Assembly: GCA_964476565.1 (NCBI GenBank)
Contig: CAYZBG010000017.1
Location: 1-64,000 of the forward strand
Direction of reading: 5' to 3'
Source: CAMAXB01 sp964476565
Lineage (GTDB): Bacteria; Verrucomicrobiota; Verrucomicrobiia; Opitutales; Opitutaceae
DNA: 64,000 bases
In this document: positions 41,676 to 49,595 of the stretch, in pieces
Position numbering within the stretch: position 1 is the first letter of the stretch
Layout: the number at the start of each line of letters is the position of its first letter
Position numbers and translations under genes: made by a program
Notes under the pieces: model-generated
The model's input: only the letters and a program-made list of their open reading frames with translations
Told to the model about the DNA's origin: nothing
Database searches by the model: none

Positions 41676-43208
41676 ATGCGCACCGATCAGCAGCTCAAGG
41701 ACTCGCTTCGGGAGATCGGTGACTTGAAGTCGGCGCTCGACGAGCACGCCATCGTCGCGGTCACCGATCCCCAGGGCCGGATCACCTACGTCAACGACAA
41801 GTTCTGCGCCATCTCCAAGTACGCCCGCGAGGAGCTGATCGGTCAGGATCACCGCATCATTAATTCGAATCACCACGGCAAGGCGTTCATTCGCGACCTG
41901 TGGGTGACGATTGCAAACGGCCGGGTCTGGCACGGAGAGATCAAGAACCGGGCCAAAGACGGCACCTATTACTGGGTCGACACGACGATCGTGCCTTTTC
42001 TCAACGAGCAGGGAAAACCGCGGCAGTATGTCGCGATCCGTGCCGACATCACCGAGCGGAAGAAAGCGGAGGAGGAACTGCGGGCGTCCACCAAGGAGGT
42101 GCTCGACCTCAAGTCCGCGCTGGATGAGCACGCCATCGTCGCGATCACGGATCCCCAGGGTCGGATCACCTACGTCAACGACAAGTTCTGCGCCATCTCG
42201 AAGTATTCCCGCGAAGAGCTGCTCGGGAAGGATCACGAGATCATCAACTCAGGATATCACAGCAAAGCGTTCATCCGCGACCTCTGGGTGACGATCGCGA
42301 ACGGCCGGGTCTGGCACGGGGAGATCAAGAACCGGGCCAAGGACGGCACGTACTACTGGGTCGACACGACGATCGTACCCTTCCTCAACGAGCAGGGAAA
42401 ACCGCGGCAGTATGTCGCAATCCGTGCCGACATCACCGAGCGAAAGAAGGCCGAGGAGACGGTGCAGCAGCTCAATGCGGACCTCGAGCAGCGGGTGGCC
42501 GAGCGCACCTCGCAGCTCGAGGCGGCCAATCGCGAGCTCGAGGCGTTCTCGTATTCAGTTTCCCATGACCTTCGGGCGCCCCTGCGCGCCGTGGACGGTT
42601 TCTCCCAGGCGGTGCTGGAGGATTTTGGCGACCTGCTGCCCGAGGAGGGACGCCGCCAGCTGACGACGATCCGGTACAGCGCCCAGCGCATGGGCACGTT
42701 GATCGACGACCTTCTCGCCTTCTCCAGGCTCAACCGTCACCCGTTGAAGCGCGAGAGTTTCGACACGCTCCGCGTGGTGCGCGCCGCGGTCGACGAACTG
42801 GGGGCGCCGTGGCCGGACCGCGAGGTGGAGATTCGCATTGGCGAGTTGCCGGCGACCTCGGGCGACCCGGCCCTGCTCAAGCAGGTCTGGCTCAACCTGC
42901 TGTCGAACGCCCTCAAATACACCCGCAAACGGTCGCAAGCCGTGATCGAGGTCGAGGGCCGTACGGTTGACGAAGGCGTTCAGTTCAGCGTGCGCGACAA
43001 CGGCGTCGGTTTCGACATGCGGTACGCCGACAAGCTCTTCGGGGTCTTTCAACGGCTCCACCGCGTCGAGGAGTACGACGGCACGGGCGTGGGCCTGGCG
43101 ATCGTGCAGCGCATCGTGCACCGGCATGGCGGGCGTATCTGGGCGGAGGCCGTTCCCGACCAAGGTGCTACCTTCCATTTCACCATCGCAGGAATTCCCC
43201 CCGTATGA
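41676..43208 (+). CDS. double-PAS cytosolic sensor histidine kinase
   Basis: A 510-residue soluble kinase. Two almost identical PAS/PAC units lie at residues 16-133 and 144-261 (each with DPQGRITYVNDKFCAIS, KNRAKDGTYYWVDTTIVP and RQYVAIRADITERKK). A coiled coil follows, and the DHp domain has FSYSVSHDLRAPLRAV. The ATPase has LKQVWLNLLSNALKYT, VRDNGVGFDMRYADKLF and EYDGTGVGLAIV. This kinase type is of the phytochrome-like/BphP-CTD family. ATG 41676 is preferred to a TTG at 41622 because the latter lies inside the previous gene. Its stop overlaps the next start (ATGA). Confidence 0.92.
   Translation: MRTDQQLKDSLREIGDLKSALDEHAIVAVTDPQGRITYVNDKFCAISKYAREELIGQDHRIINSNHHGKAFIRDLWVTIANGRVWHGEIKNRAKDGTYYWVDTTIVPFLNEQGKPRQYVAIRADITERKKAEEELRASTKEVLDLKSALDEHAIVAITDPQGRITYVNDKFCAISKYSREELLGKDHEIINSGYHSKAFIRDLWVTIANGRVWHGEIKNRAKDGTYYWVDTTIVPFLNEQGKPRQYVAIRADITERKKAEETVQQLNADLEQRVAERTSQLEAANRELEAFSYSVSHDLRAPLRAVDGFSQAVLEDFGDLLPEEGRRQLTTIRYSAQRMGTLIDDLLAFSRLNRHPLKRESFDTLRVVRAAVDELGAPWPDREVEIRIGELPATSGDPALLKQVWLNLLSNALKYTRKRSQAVIEVEGRTVDEGVQFSVRDNGVGFDMRYADKLFGVFQRLHRVEEYDGTGVGLAIVQRIVHRHGGRIWAEAVPDQGATFHFTIAGIPPV
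41721..42458 (+). repeat. tandem in-gene duplication of a PAS module (384-bp period)
   Basis: Segments 41721-42074 and 42105-42458 (354 bp each) align with an offset of exactly 384 bp. The two encoded 118-residue units differ at only eight residues by my reading (V/I, A/S, I/L, Q/K, R/E, N/G, H/Y, G/S). The differences cluster in the first half; the second half is identical at the protein level. This points to recent duplication or ongoing gene conversion. Confidence 0.92.
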
Positions 43209-43657
43209 CCGACCCCAACGCCATTGAACTGCTCCTCGTGGAGGACAATCCCCAGGACCTGGAACTCGCCCTTCGCGCCCTGCGCAAGGCGAAGCTGGTC
43301 AATCGGGTGCACGTGGCGCGCGATGGGGCCGAGGCCCTGGAGTTCATCTTCGGCGAGGGCGCCCATGCGGGGCGACGGATCAACGAAGGACCCAACGTCA
43401 TCCTGCTCGACCTGAAGCTGCCCAAGGTCGACGGCCTCGAAGTGCTCCGCCGCGTCAAAAGCGATCCGCGCACCAAGGTGATTCCGGTCGTGGTGCTGAC
43501 CTCGTCGAAAGAACAGCGCGACGTAGTCGAGAGCTATCAGCTGGGCGTGAACAGCTACATCGTGAAGCCGGTCAACTTCGAGCGTTTCTCCGCCGCGGTG
43601 GGCGACCTCGGACTCTACTGGCTCCTATTGAATCAACCGCCGAAGGTCGAGGATTGA
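43205..43657 (+). CDS. Rcp1-like response regulator
   Basis: A 150-residue single receiver of the cyanobacterial Rcp1 type, normally the partner of phytochrome-like kinases. It shows LLLVEDNPQDLELALRAL, phosphoacceptor VILLDLKLPKVDGLEVL, VVVLTSSKEQRDV, and YIVKPVNFERF. The C-terminal extension typical of Rcp1 dimerisation follows. Its ATG overlaps the kinase stop, so it is very likely that kinase's phosphate acceptor. The next gene starts a few bases after its stop. Confidence 0.93.
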   Translation: MTDPNAIELLLVEDNPQDLELALRALRKAKLVNRVHVARDGAEALEFIFGEGAHAGRRINEGPNVILLDLKLPKVDGLEVLRRVKSDPRTKVIPVVVLTSSKEQRDVVESYQLGVNSYIVKPVNFERFSAAVGDLGLYWLLLNQPPKVED

Positions 43658-43662
43658 CCGTC

Positions 43663-45618
43663 ATGTTGCAGACCCTCCGAGCGCTGTTGGTGGAGGATAG
43701 TCCCAGTGACGCCGAATTGCTGGTGCGTGCCCTGCGCACCGCCGGCTTTCGCCCGGTGGTGGAGCGGGTGGACAATGCTGCTGATTTCCAGCGCCGGCTT
43801 CACGACGGGTGGGACCTGATTCTCTCGGACTATTCGTTGCCGCAGTTCTCCGGCCTCGCGGCGCTCGACCTGCTGCAGGCGTCCGGCCTCGACCTTCCAT
43901 TCATCATCATTTCCGGCACGATCGGAGAGGAGACCGCCGTCGAGGCCATGCGGCGCGGTGCGTCCGACTACCTGCTCAAGGACCGGCTCGGTCGGTTGGA
44001 GCCGGCCGTGTCACGCGCCCTGGCCCAGGCCGCACTCCGGCGCGAGCATCGGCGTGCGCATGAGGCGCTGGCGGAAAGCGAACAGCGATTCCGGCAGCTC
44101 GCCGAGAACATCCAGGAAGTGTTCTGGATCACCAACGCCCGCCGCAACCAGATGCTTTACGTGAGTCCGGCGTTCGAACGCCTTTGGGGGCACCCCTGCA
44201 CGGACCTCTATGAACGGCCGAGGCTGTGGTTCGACGTCGTGCACGAGGATGATCGTGCGCGGGTCGCCGAGGCGACGGCGCGGCAAGCGGAGTTGGGGTA
44301 CGACATCGAGTTCAGGATCCTTCATGCCGACGGCACCGTGCGTTGGATTCATGACAAGGCCTTTCCGGTGCGGGGCCCCGATGGTCTGATCTACCGCATG
44401 GTCGGCGTGGCCGAGGATGTTACGGAGCGACGGCGGTTGGAGGAGCGGATTCTGCGCGCCCAGCGCATGGAGGTGATCGCCGCCATGACCAGCGGCATCA
44501 CCCATGACCTGAACAACATCCTGGGGTCGATGCTGATGGCGGCGGGTTTGGTGAAGGCCCGCCTCGCCGAGGAAGGCGATCGCGAACTGCTGGCGACGGT
44601 GGAAATGGGAGCCCAACGCGGCGCCCGCATGCTTTCGCAGTTGCTGACCTTCAGTCGCGGGGTGGAGGGGACCAAGTCTACGATCGGCCTCGGTGCCGTC
44701 CTGGAGGAGTTGAGCGGCCTGATGCGCGCCACGATCCCGCGCTACATCGAGGTGAACGTTACGGCGGCGCCGGACCTCATGTACGTCGTGGCGGACGCCA
44801 CGCAGCTGCATCAGGTTCTGATGAACCTTTGCGTCAATGCGCGCGATGCCATGGCTGGCGGAGGCGTCCTCCAGATCGAGGCGAAGAATGCGTTGCTGAG
44901 CGAAGCCGATGTGGCGCCTTACCCGGGGGCGCGACCGGGCTGGCATGTGGTGCTCCGTGTTTCCGATTCGGGAAGCGGAATTCCGCCCGACATCATCGGT
45001 CGGATCTTCGATCCGTTCTTCACCACCAAGGAGGTCGGCAAAGGTACCGGACTCGGCCTCGCGTCCGTGCTGGGAATCGTCCGGAACCACGGAGGTTTTG
45101 TGACCGTGGAAAGCGACGTGGGGCGCGGTTCGACGTTCCGGGTGCATCTGCCCGCGACCGCCGAAACGCCGGTGTCCCGGGCCTCGTCGTCCGGGGCTCC
45201 CTTCGCCCGGGGCAGCGGCGAGCGGGTGCTGGTGGTGGACGATGATGCCGATATCCTGAAGGTGACGGTGCAGCTGCTCGAGGCGAACGGGTACCGGGCC
45301 ATTCCGACCGTCTGCGCCGAGGATGGCCTCCGTGTGTTTCTGGAGCAGGCGGATACGATCAAGGTCGTCATCACCAACATGCACATGCCGGGAATGGGCG
45401 GACTGGCCCTGATCCGCGCTCTGCGCGTCCTCGAGAACCTGCATGTCGGCTTCCTCGTGGTCAGCGGCGAGGATCAGTCCGGCCTGCAGGACGAGTTCGA
45501 ACGGCTCGGGGTGTCGGAGTTCCTGCCCAAACCGGCTTCGCCCAGCCAGCTGCTTCGCGCCGTCGCGAAGGCCGCGCAGACGGCGCAGATGCCACGGCGC
45601 CGCGAGCTCGGTTCGTAG
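43663..45618 (+). CDS. hybrid kinase: receiver-PAS-HisKA-HATPase with pseudo-receiver tail
   Basis: A 651-residue soluble hybrid kinase. Receiver 1 is at residues 7-125 (LLVEDSPSDAELL, intact phosphoacceptor LILSDYSLPQFSG). PAS is about 145-265, with DVTERRR. The DHp has MTSGITHDLNNILGSML, and the ATPase ends with KGTGLGLASVLGIVRNHGG. Receiver 2 is about 525-640. Receiver 2 keeps VVDDDADI, VVSGED and LPKPAS, but the phosphoacceptor is Asn572 in VVITNMHMPGMGG (codon AAC). ATG 43663 was chosen over TTG 43654 because GAGG is ten bases upstream of it. It is the last gene of the signalling operon. Confidence 0.93.
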   Translation: MLQTLRALLVEDSPSDAELLVRALRTAGFRPVVERVDNAADFQRRLHDGWDLILSDYSLPQFSGLAALDLLQASGLDLPFIIISGTIGEETAVEAMRRGASDYLLKDRLGRLEPAVSRALAQAALRREHRRAHEALAESEQRFRQLAENIQEVFWITNARRNQMLYVSPAFERLWGHPCTDLYERPRLWFDVVHEDDRARVAEATARQAELGYDIEFRILHADGTVRWIHDKAFPVRGPDGLIYRMVGVAEDVTERRRLEERILRAQRMEVIAAMTSGITHDLNNILGSMLMAAGLVKARLAEEGDRELLATVEMGAQRGARMLSQLLTFSRGVEGTKSTIGLGAVLEELSGLMRATIPRYIEVNVTAAPDLMYVVADATQLHQVLMNLCVNARDAMAGGGVLQIEAKNALLSEADVAPYPGARPGWHVVLRVSDSGSGIPPDIIGRIFDPFFTTKEVGKGTGLGLASVLGIVRNHGGFVTVESDVGRGSTFRVHLPATAETPVSRASSSGAPFARGSGERVLVVDDDADILKVTVQLLEANGYRAIPTVCAEDGLRVFLEQADTIKVVITNMHMPGMGGLALIRALRVLENLHVGFLVVSGEDQSGLQDEFERLGVSEFLPKPASPSQLLRAVAKAAQTAQMPRRRELGS

Positions 45619-45695
45619 ACGGCACCGCCCTGGGCGCGAAGCCGGACCCGGTCGAAGCGGACTGTACGCATCGGTCCGCCGGGAATGGTGTCGCC

Positions 45696-45723
45696 TTGGC
45701 GGGCGAGCGCATTGTGGTACGAT
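45696..45723 (+). promoter_or_regulatory. candidate sigma-70 promoter of the lyase gene
   Basis: TTGGCG (45696-45701) and TACGAT (45718-45723) with a 16-bp spacer, 65 bp before the ATG at 45789. It is the only reasonable -35/-10 pair in the 170-bp gap. Support is by pattern only; the spacer is one base short of ideal. Confidence 0.35.
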
Positions 45724-45788
45724 CCGTGTGGTTCTCCGCGCGCCCGACGAAAGCGTGGTCCGATCAACCCGGATTGTGTTCCTGCCCC

Positions 45789-48431
45789 ATGCGCTTCCTT
45801 TCCTCCGTTTCCTGTGCTCTCGTTTGCCTCGCTGCCAGCACTCACCTCACAGCGGCCGAGCCCGCCGCGGTGCCGCTTCACTGGCTCGATCAGACGCCCC
45901 CGGCCGTAGCTCAGCCTGTGACCTGGGGCGTGCCGTGGCCGCAGGGCGCCGTGGCGCGCGGGACGACCTTTGCCCTCGCGGCGCAGGGACAGGAGACGAT
46001 GCCGGTCCAGACCTGGCCGCTCGCGTATTGGCCGGATGGATCGTTGAAGTGGACTGGTCACGCAGCCACCTTGCCCGCGGGCGCCGGGGCGAGCGGGTTC
46101 CAGTTGCAGGCCGGCCCGGGCGCGACGGTCGCCGCACCGGTGCGGGTCTCCCAGGCGGGCCATACGATCACGGTGACGACCGGTGACACGGAATTTCGTC
46201 TGGCCAAACAAGGTCGCGTCCTGGTGGAGAGCATCACCGTGGGAGGCGTCCGCGTGGCGCAGGGCGGCCGCCTCGTGGCCACCCGCGAAGACCGGTCGCA
46301 GTACGCGGCGCAGCGGGTGCTGCGCGAGGAGGATTACTCCAGTGAGATCCTCTCGACCGTCGTCGAGCAGAGCGGTCCCCTGCGCGCCGTGGTCAAGGTT
46401 GAGGGCCGCCACCGCGCGGACGCGGGCGCGCGGGCCTGGCTGCCCTTCGTGGTGCGCTTCGCCTTCCATGCCGGCAGCTCCGAAGTGAAGGCGGTCCACA
46501 GCGTGATCTTCGACGGCGACCAGCAGACTGACTTCATCAAGGCGCTCGGCCTCCGCTTCGATGTGCCGCTGCGCGAGGAGGTGCACAACCGTCATGTACG
46601 GTTCGCGGGCGAACGCACCGGGCTCTTCGCCGAACCGGTGCGTGCGATCGCCGGAAGTGTTAGTCCGGGCGCCGAGCTCTACCGGCAACAGATTGCCGGT
46701 GAGCGCGTGCCCGCCCTGGCCGAGTTGCGCGGCGCCGAACTGATTGCGGACATCCCCGTTTGGGGCGATTTCAAGCTCGCGCAGGTGCAGGCCGACGGCT
46801 TCGTGATTGAGAAGCGCACGGCCGATCACAGCGCCTGGATCGAGGTCGCGGGCGGCACGCGTGCGCTCGGGCTGGGCTTCCTCGGCGATGTCAGCGGCGG
46901 CCTGGCCGTGGGCATGAAGAATTTCTGGCAGCTGCATCCGACCGGACTCGAGGTGCGCGGCGGCGGCACCGACCTCGCTTCGCTCACGCTCTGGCTCTGG
47001 AGTCCGGACGCACCCGCGATGGACGTGCGGCACTACAGCGATCGCGCGCACGGCCTGCGGGCGACCTATGAGGATTACGAGGAGGGCTTCGCCACCGCGA
47101 CCGGAGTGGCGCGCACCACGGAGCTGGTGATCCAGCCGGTCGCAAACGTGCCGTCGAACGCCGTGCTGCTCGACCTGGCGCGTCGGGTGAACGACACACC
47201 CCGCTTGGTCGCGACCCCGGCGTACTACCACGCGGTGAAGGCGTTTGGGGTGTGGAGCCTGCCCGACCGGTCGCATCCGTCCAAGCGATGGTTCGAGGAA
47301 CAGCTCGATCTCGCCGTGGCCTATTACCAGGGCCAGGTGGAGCAGCGCCGCTGGTACGGCTTCTGGGACTACGGTGATATCATGCACACCTACGACCCGA
47401 CCCGGCGCGAGTGGCGTTACGACGTCGGAGGTTTCGCCTGGGCCAACACCGAACTCATGCCTGACCTGTGGCTCTGGTACAGTTTCCTGCGCACGGGCCG
47501 GGCCGACCTCTTCCGGATGGCGGAGGCGATGACCCGCCACACCCAGGAGGTGGATGTGTATCATCTTGGACGATTCAAGGGCCTCGGCACGCGGCACAAC
47601 GTGCGGCACTGGGGTGACGGCGCGAAGGAGGCACGTGTGGCGCAGGCGTGGTTGAAGCGCCACTACTACTACCTCACCGCCGATGAACGCACCGGCGACC
47701 TGATCGACGAGGTCGTGAACGCCGACCTCGCGATGCTTGCCACTCCGCCGCTGCGCAAGGTCGACCAGCCGAGCGACTATCCGATCAACCTGCGCGTCGG
47801 CCCGGACTGGTTCGCGCTCGCGGGCAACTGGTTCACGGCATGGGAACGCACTGGCGACCCCAAGTACCGCGACTGGATTGTCACGGGCATGAAGTCGATG
47901 GCGGGAATGCCGAAGCGGCTCTTCACCGCGTTCTCCTACGGTTATGATCCGGTGACGAAGCAGCTGCACTTCATCCGGGAGCAGCCGCAGGTACCGCATC
48001 TCGCCGCCCTGATGGGCGGACCTGAGGTGATGATGGAGATCTCGCCCCTGCTGAACGTGCCCGAATGGAACGAGGCCTGGCTCGAGTACTGCCGCCTGCT
48101 CGGGGCTCCGGCCGAGGAGCAGGAGCGGGCTTTCGGTGGGCGCGTGGCCTACGGCGGCCAGTCGTGGTACGCGCGCATGAGTGCCTACGCATCCGTGCAA
48201 CTGCGCGACCCCGCGTTTGCGGCCCGCGCCTGGCGGGCGGTGCTCGGTTCGGCGTCGAGCGGCCCGGCCACCACCCGGTTTGACACCGTGCGCTACGAGG
48301 GGCCGGATGTGCCGCGTCCGGTGGATGAGATTCCCACCGGAGTCACGACAAACAATTCGGCGCAGTGGGGCCTCAACGTGATCCAACTGCTCGAACTGGT
48401 CGGCGACCACGTGCCGGCCACGGTGCCGTGA
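45789..48431 (+). CDS. exo-rhamnogalacturonan lyase-like protein (PL26 type)
   Basis: An 880-residue exported enzyme that I assign to the rhamnogalacturonan exolyase group (PL26-like). This group removes the terminal disaccharide from rhamnogalacturonan I by beta-elimination. A signal peptide (MRFLSSVSCALVCLAASTH) comes first. An N-terminal beta-rich domain then contains VTWGVPWPQGAVARG and YWPDGSLKWTGHA. The alpha/alpha-barrel half contains FWDYGDIMHTYD, RRWYGFWDYG, VYHLGRF and GTRHNVRHWGDGAKEAR. Length agrees with the family. Neighbouring esterase and sulfatase genes support a pectin or acidic-polysaccharide role. The exact substrate is inferred. Confidence 0.72.
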   Translation: MRFLSSVSCALVCLAASTHLTAAEPAAVPLHWLDQTPPAVAQPVTWGVPWPQGAVARGTTFALAAQGQETMPVQTWPLAYWPDGSLKWTGHAATLPAGAGASGFQLQAGPGATVAAPVRVSQAGHTITVTTGDTEFRLAKQGRVLVESITVGGVRVAQGGRLVATREDRSQYAAQRVLREEDYSSEILSTVVEQSGPLRAVVKVEGRHRADAGARAWLPFVVRFAFHAGSSEVKAVHSVIFDGDQQTDFIKALGLRFDVPLREEVHNRHVRFAGERTGLFAEPVRAIAGSVSPGAELYRQQIAGERVPALAELRGAELIADIPVWGDFKLAQVQADGFVIEKRTADHSAWIEVAGGTRALGLGFLGDVSGGLAVGMKNFWQLHPTGLEVRGGGTDLASLTLWLWSPDAPAMDVRHYSDRAHGLRATYEDYEEGFATATGVARTTELVIQPVANVPSNAVLLDLARRVNDTPRLVATPAYYHAVKAFGVWSLPDRSHPSKRWFEEQLDLAVAYYQGQVEQRRWYGFWDYGDIMHTYDPTRREWRYDVGGFAWANTELMPDLWLWYSFLRTGRADLFRMAEAMTRHTQEVDVYHLGRFKGLGTRHNVRHWGDGAKEARVAQAWLKRHYYYLTADERTGDLIDEVVNADLAMLATPPLRKVDQPSDYPINLRVGPDWFALAGNWFTAWERTGDPKYRDWIVTGMKSMAGMPKRLFTAFSYGYDPVTKQLHFIREQPQVPHLAALMGGPEVMMEISPLLNVPEWNEAWLEYCRLLGAPAEEQERAFGGRVAYGGQSWYARMSAYASVQLRDPAFAARAWRAVLGSASSGPATTRFDTVRYEGPDVPRPVDEIPTGVTTNNSAQWGLNVIQLLELVGDHVPATVP

Positions 48432-48491
48432 GGTCCGCCGAGCCGTCTCTGTGCCGATGACAACCGCGAAGGTTCGCGTGGAGCGCTCCGC

Positions 48492-49427
48492 TTAGGGCTG
48501 CGCCGGCGCTTTCAGGAATTGGTTCACGTCGAGCCAGTGCATGAAGGCGTCGAACCACCGGTTGCTCGTGCGGTCGGGGTTGCCGAGGCCGAAGCCGTGT
48601 CCGCCGTTCTGATACAGGTGGAATTCGACCGGCCGGCCGGCGTCATGCCATGACTTGATCAGGCCAAACTCGCCGCGGAACAGGAAGTCGTCGGTGGCGA
48701 TGGCAGCAAACATCGGCGGGGCGTCCTTGGGCACCTCGACCGGTCCCATGCCGCCGTAGATCGGACCGATGAAGGCGAGTTTCATCGTTTTGGAGTTCAG
48801 CGTGCAATGCAGCGTCAGGCCGGCGCCGGCCGAAAATCCGATCATGCCCAAGCGGCGCGTATCCACGCCCCATTCCTTGGCCCGGGCGACAATCAAGGCG
48901 TACGCCGCTTCGGCGTCGGCCTGTTGATTGGTGAGGTCGAAGCGAGGAGGGCGTGGACGGTTGTCGCCGTCCGCCGGCGCGAACGTCCGATTCATCGCCG
49001 CGCGCAGATCGTCGAGCGTCGCGCCGGTGGGTTGCAGGCGGTACTTCAGCACGAAGGCCGCAATGCCGCGGGCCCGGAGGGCCTCGGCGACTTCCCAGCC
49101 CTCGTTGCCCATCGACAGCCAGCGGAAACCGCCGCCGGGTGCCACGATGACGGCGGCGCCGTTGGCCTTGGCCGGATCGGGCAGGAAGGGTGTGAGCGTG
49201 GCTGTCGAGATGTTGCGCGCCATTGGATCGCCCCACTGGCGGAACCAGCTTTCGGGGGCGGTCTGACCTTCGACACCGCCAGTGCCGAGCGGGATGGCGT
49301 TGGGCTCGGCGGGCGTCTCGAGCGGGTAAATCGTGCCGTCTTGTGCCGAGATGTTCGACGCAAGCAGGAGCAGCAGGGCGAGGGCGGACCCGACGACGGG
49401 TTGCAGGAAGCGAGAGTAAGGACGCAT
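48492..49427 (-). CDS. exported alpha/beta-hydrolase, acetyl-xylan/pectin esterase-like
   Basis: A 311-residue exported esterase of the BD-FAE/acetyl-esterase group. The signal peptide is MRPYSRFLQPVVGSALALLL. It has an oxyanion-hole motif APGGGFRWLSMGNEG and the nucleophile elbow GFSAGAGL (Ser about residue 195). The catalytic His lies in NGGHGFGLGN, and the Asp in IATDDFLF. It probably de-acetylates polysaccharide decorations that block lyases. It faces the sulfatase gene divergently and ends 60 bp from the lyase stop. Start ATG 49427; the frame is open upstream but belongs to other genes' shadows. Confidence 0.85.
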   Translation of the reverse strand: MRPYSRFLQPVVGSALALLLLLASNISAQDGTIYPLETPAEPNAIPLGTGGVEGQTAPESWFRQWGDPMARNISTATLTPFLPDPAKANGAAVIVAPGGGFRWLSMGNEGWEVAEALRARGIAAFVLKYRLQPTGATLDDLRAAMNRTFAPADGDNRPRPPRFDLTNQQADAEAAYALIVARAKEWGVDTRRLGMIGFSAGAGLTLHCTLNSKTMKLAFIGPIYGGMGPVEVPKDAPPMFAAIATDDFLFRGEFGLIKSWHDAGRPVEFHLYQNGGHGFGLGNPDRTSNRWFDAFMHWLDVNQFLKAPAQP

Positions 49428-49595
49428 GGGGATGGGGGAGTGAACGAAGGCGGCTCGAAGGAAACCGCGGTGGCGATGTTCACTCCGATGGCCGCGGAGG
49501 GCGCGACCAAGTTTGGTCCAACGGTAGAATCGCGCCGGCGCGCCGCGGTGGGATTTTCCTTGTCGCCGGGGCGGGTGGGGCGCGTTGCTAGCCGC

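Noticed and set aside
45474..48410. Open frame of 978 codons on the minus strand
   Set aside because: It is antisense to the hybrid kinase end and the PL26-like lyase. No motif is seen.
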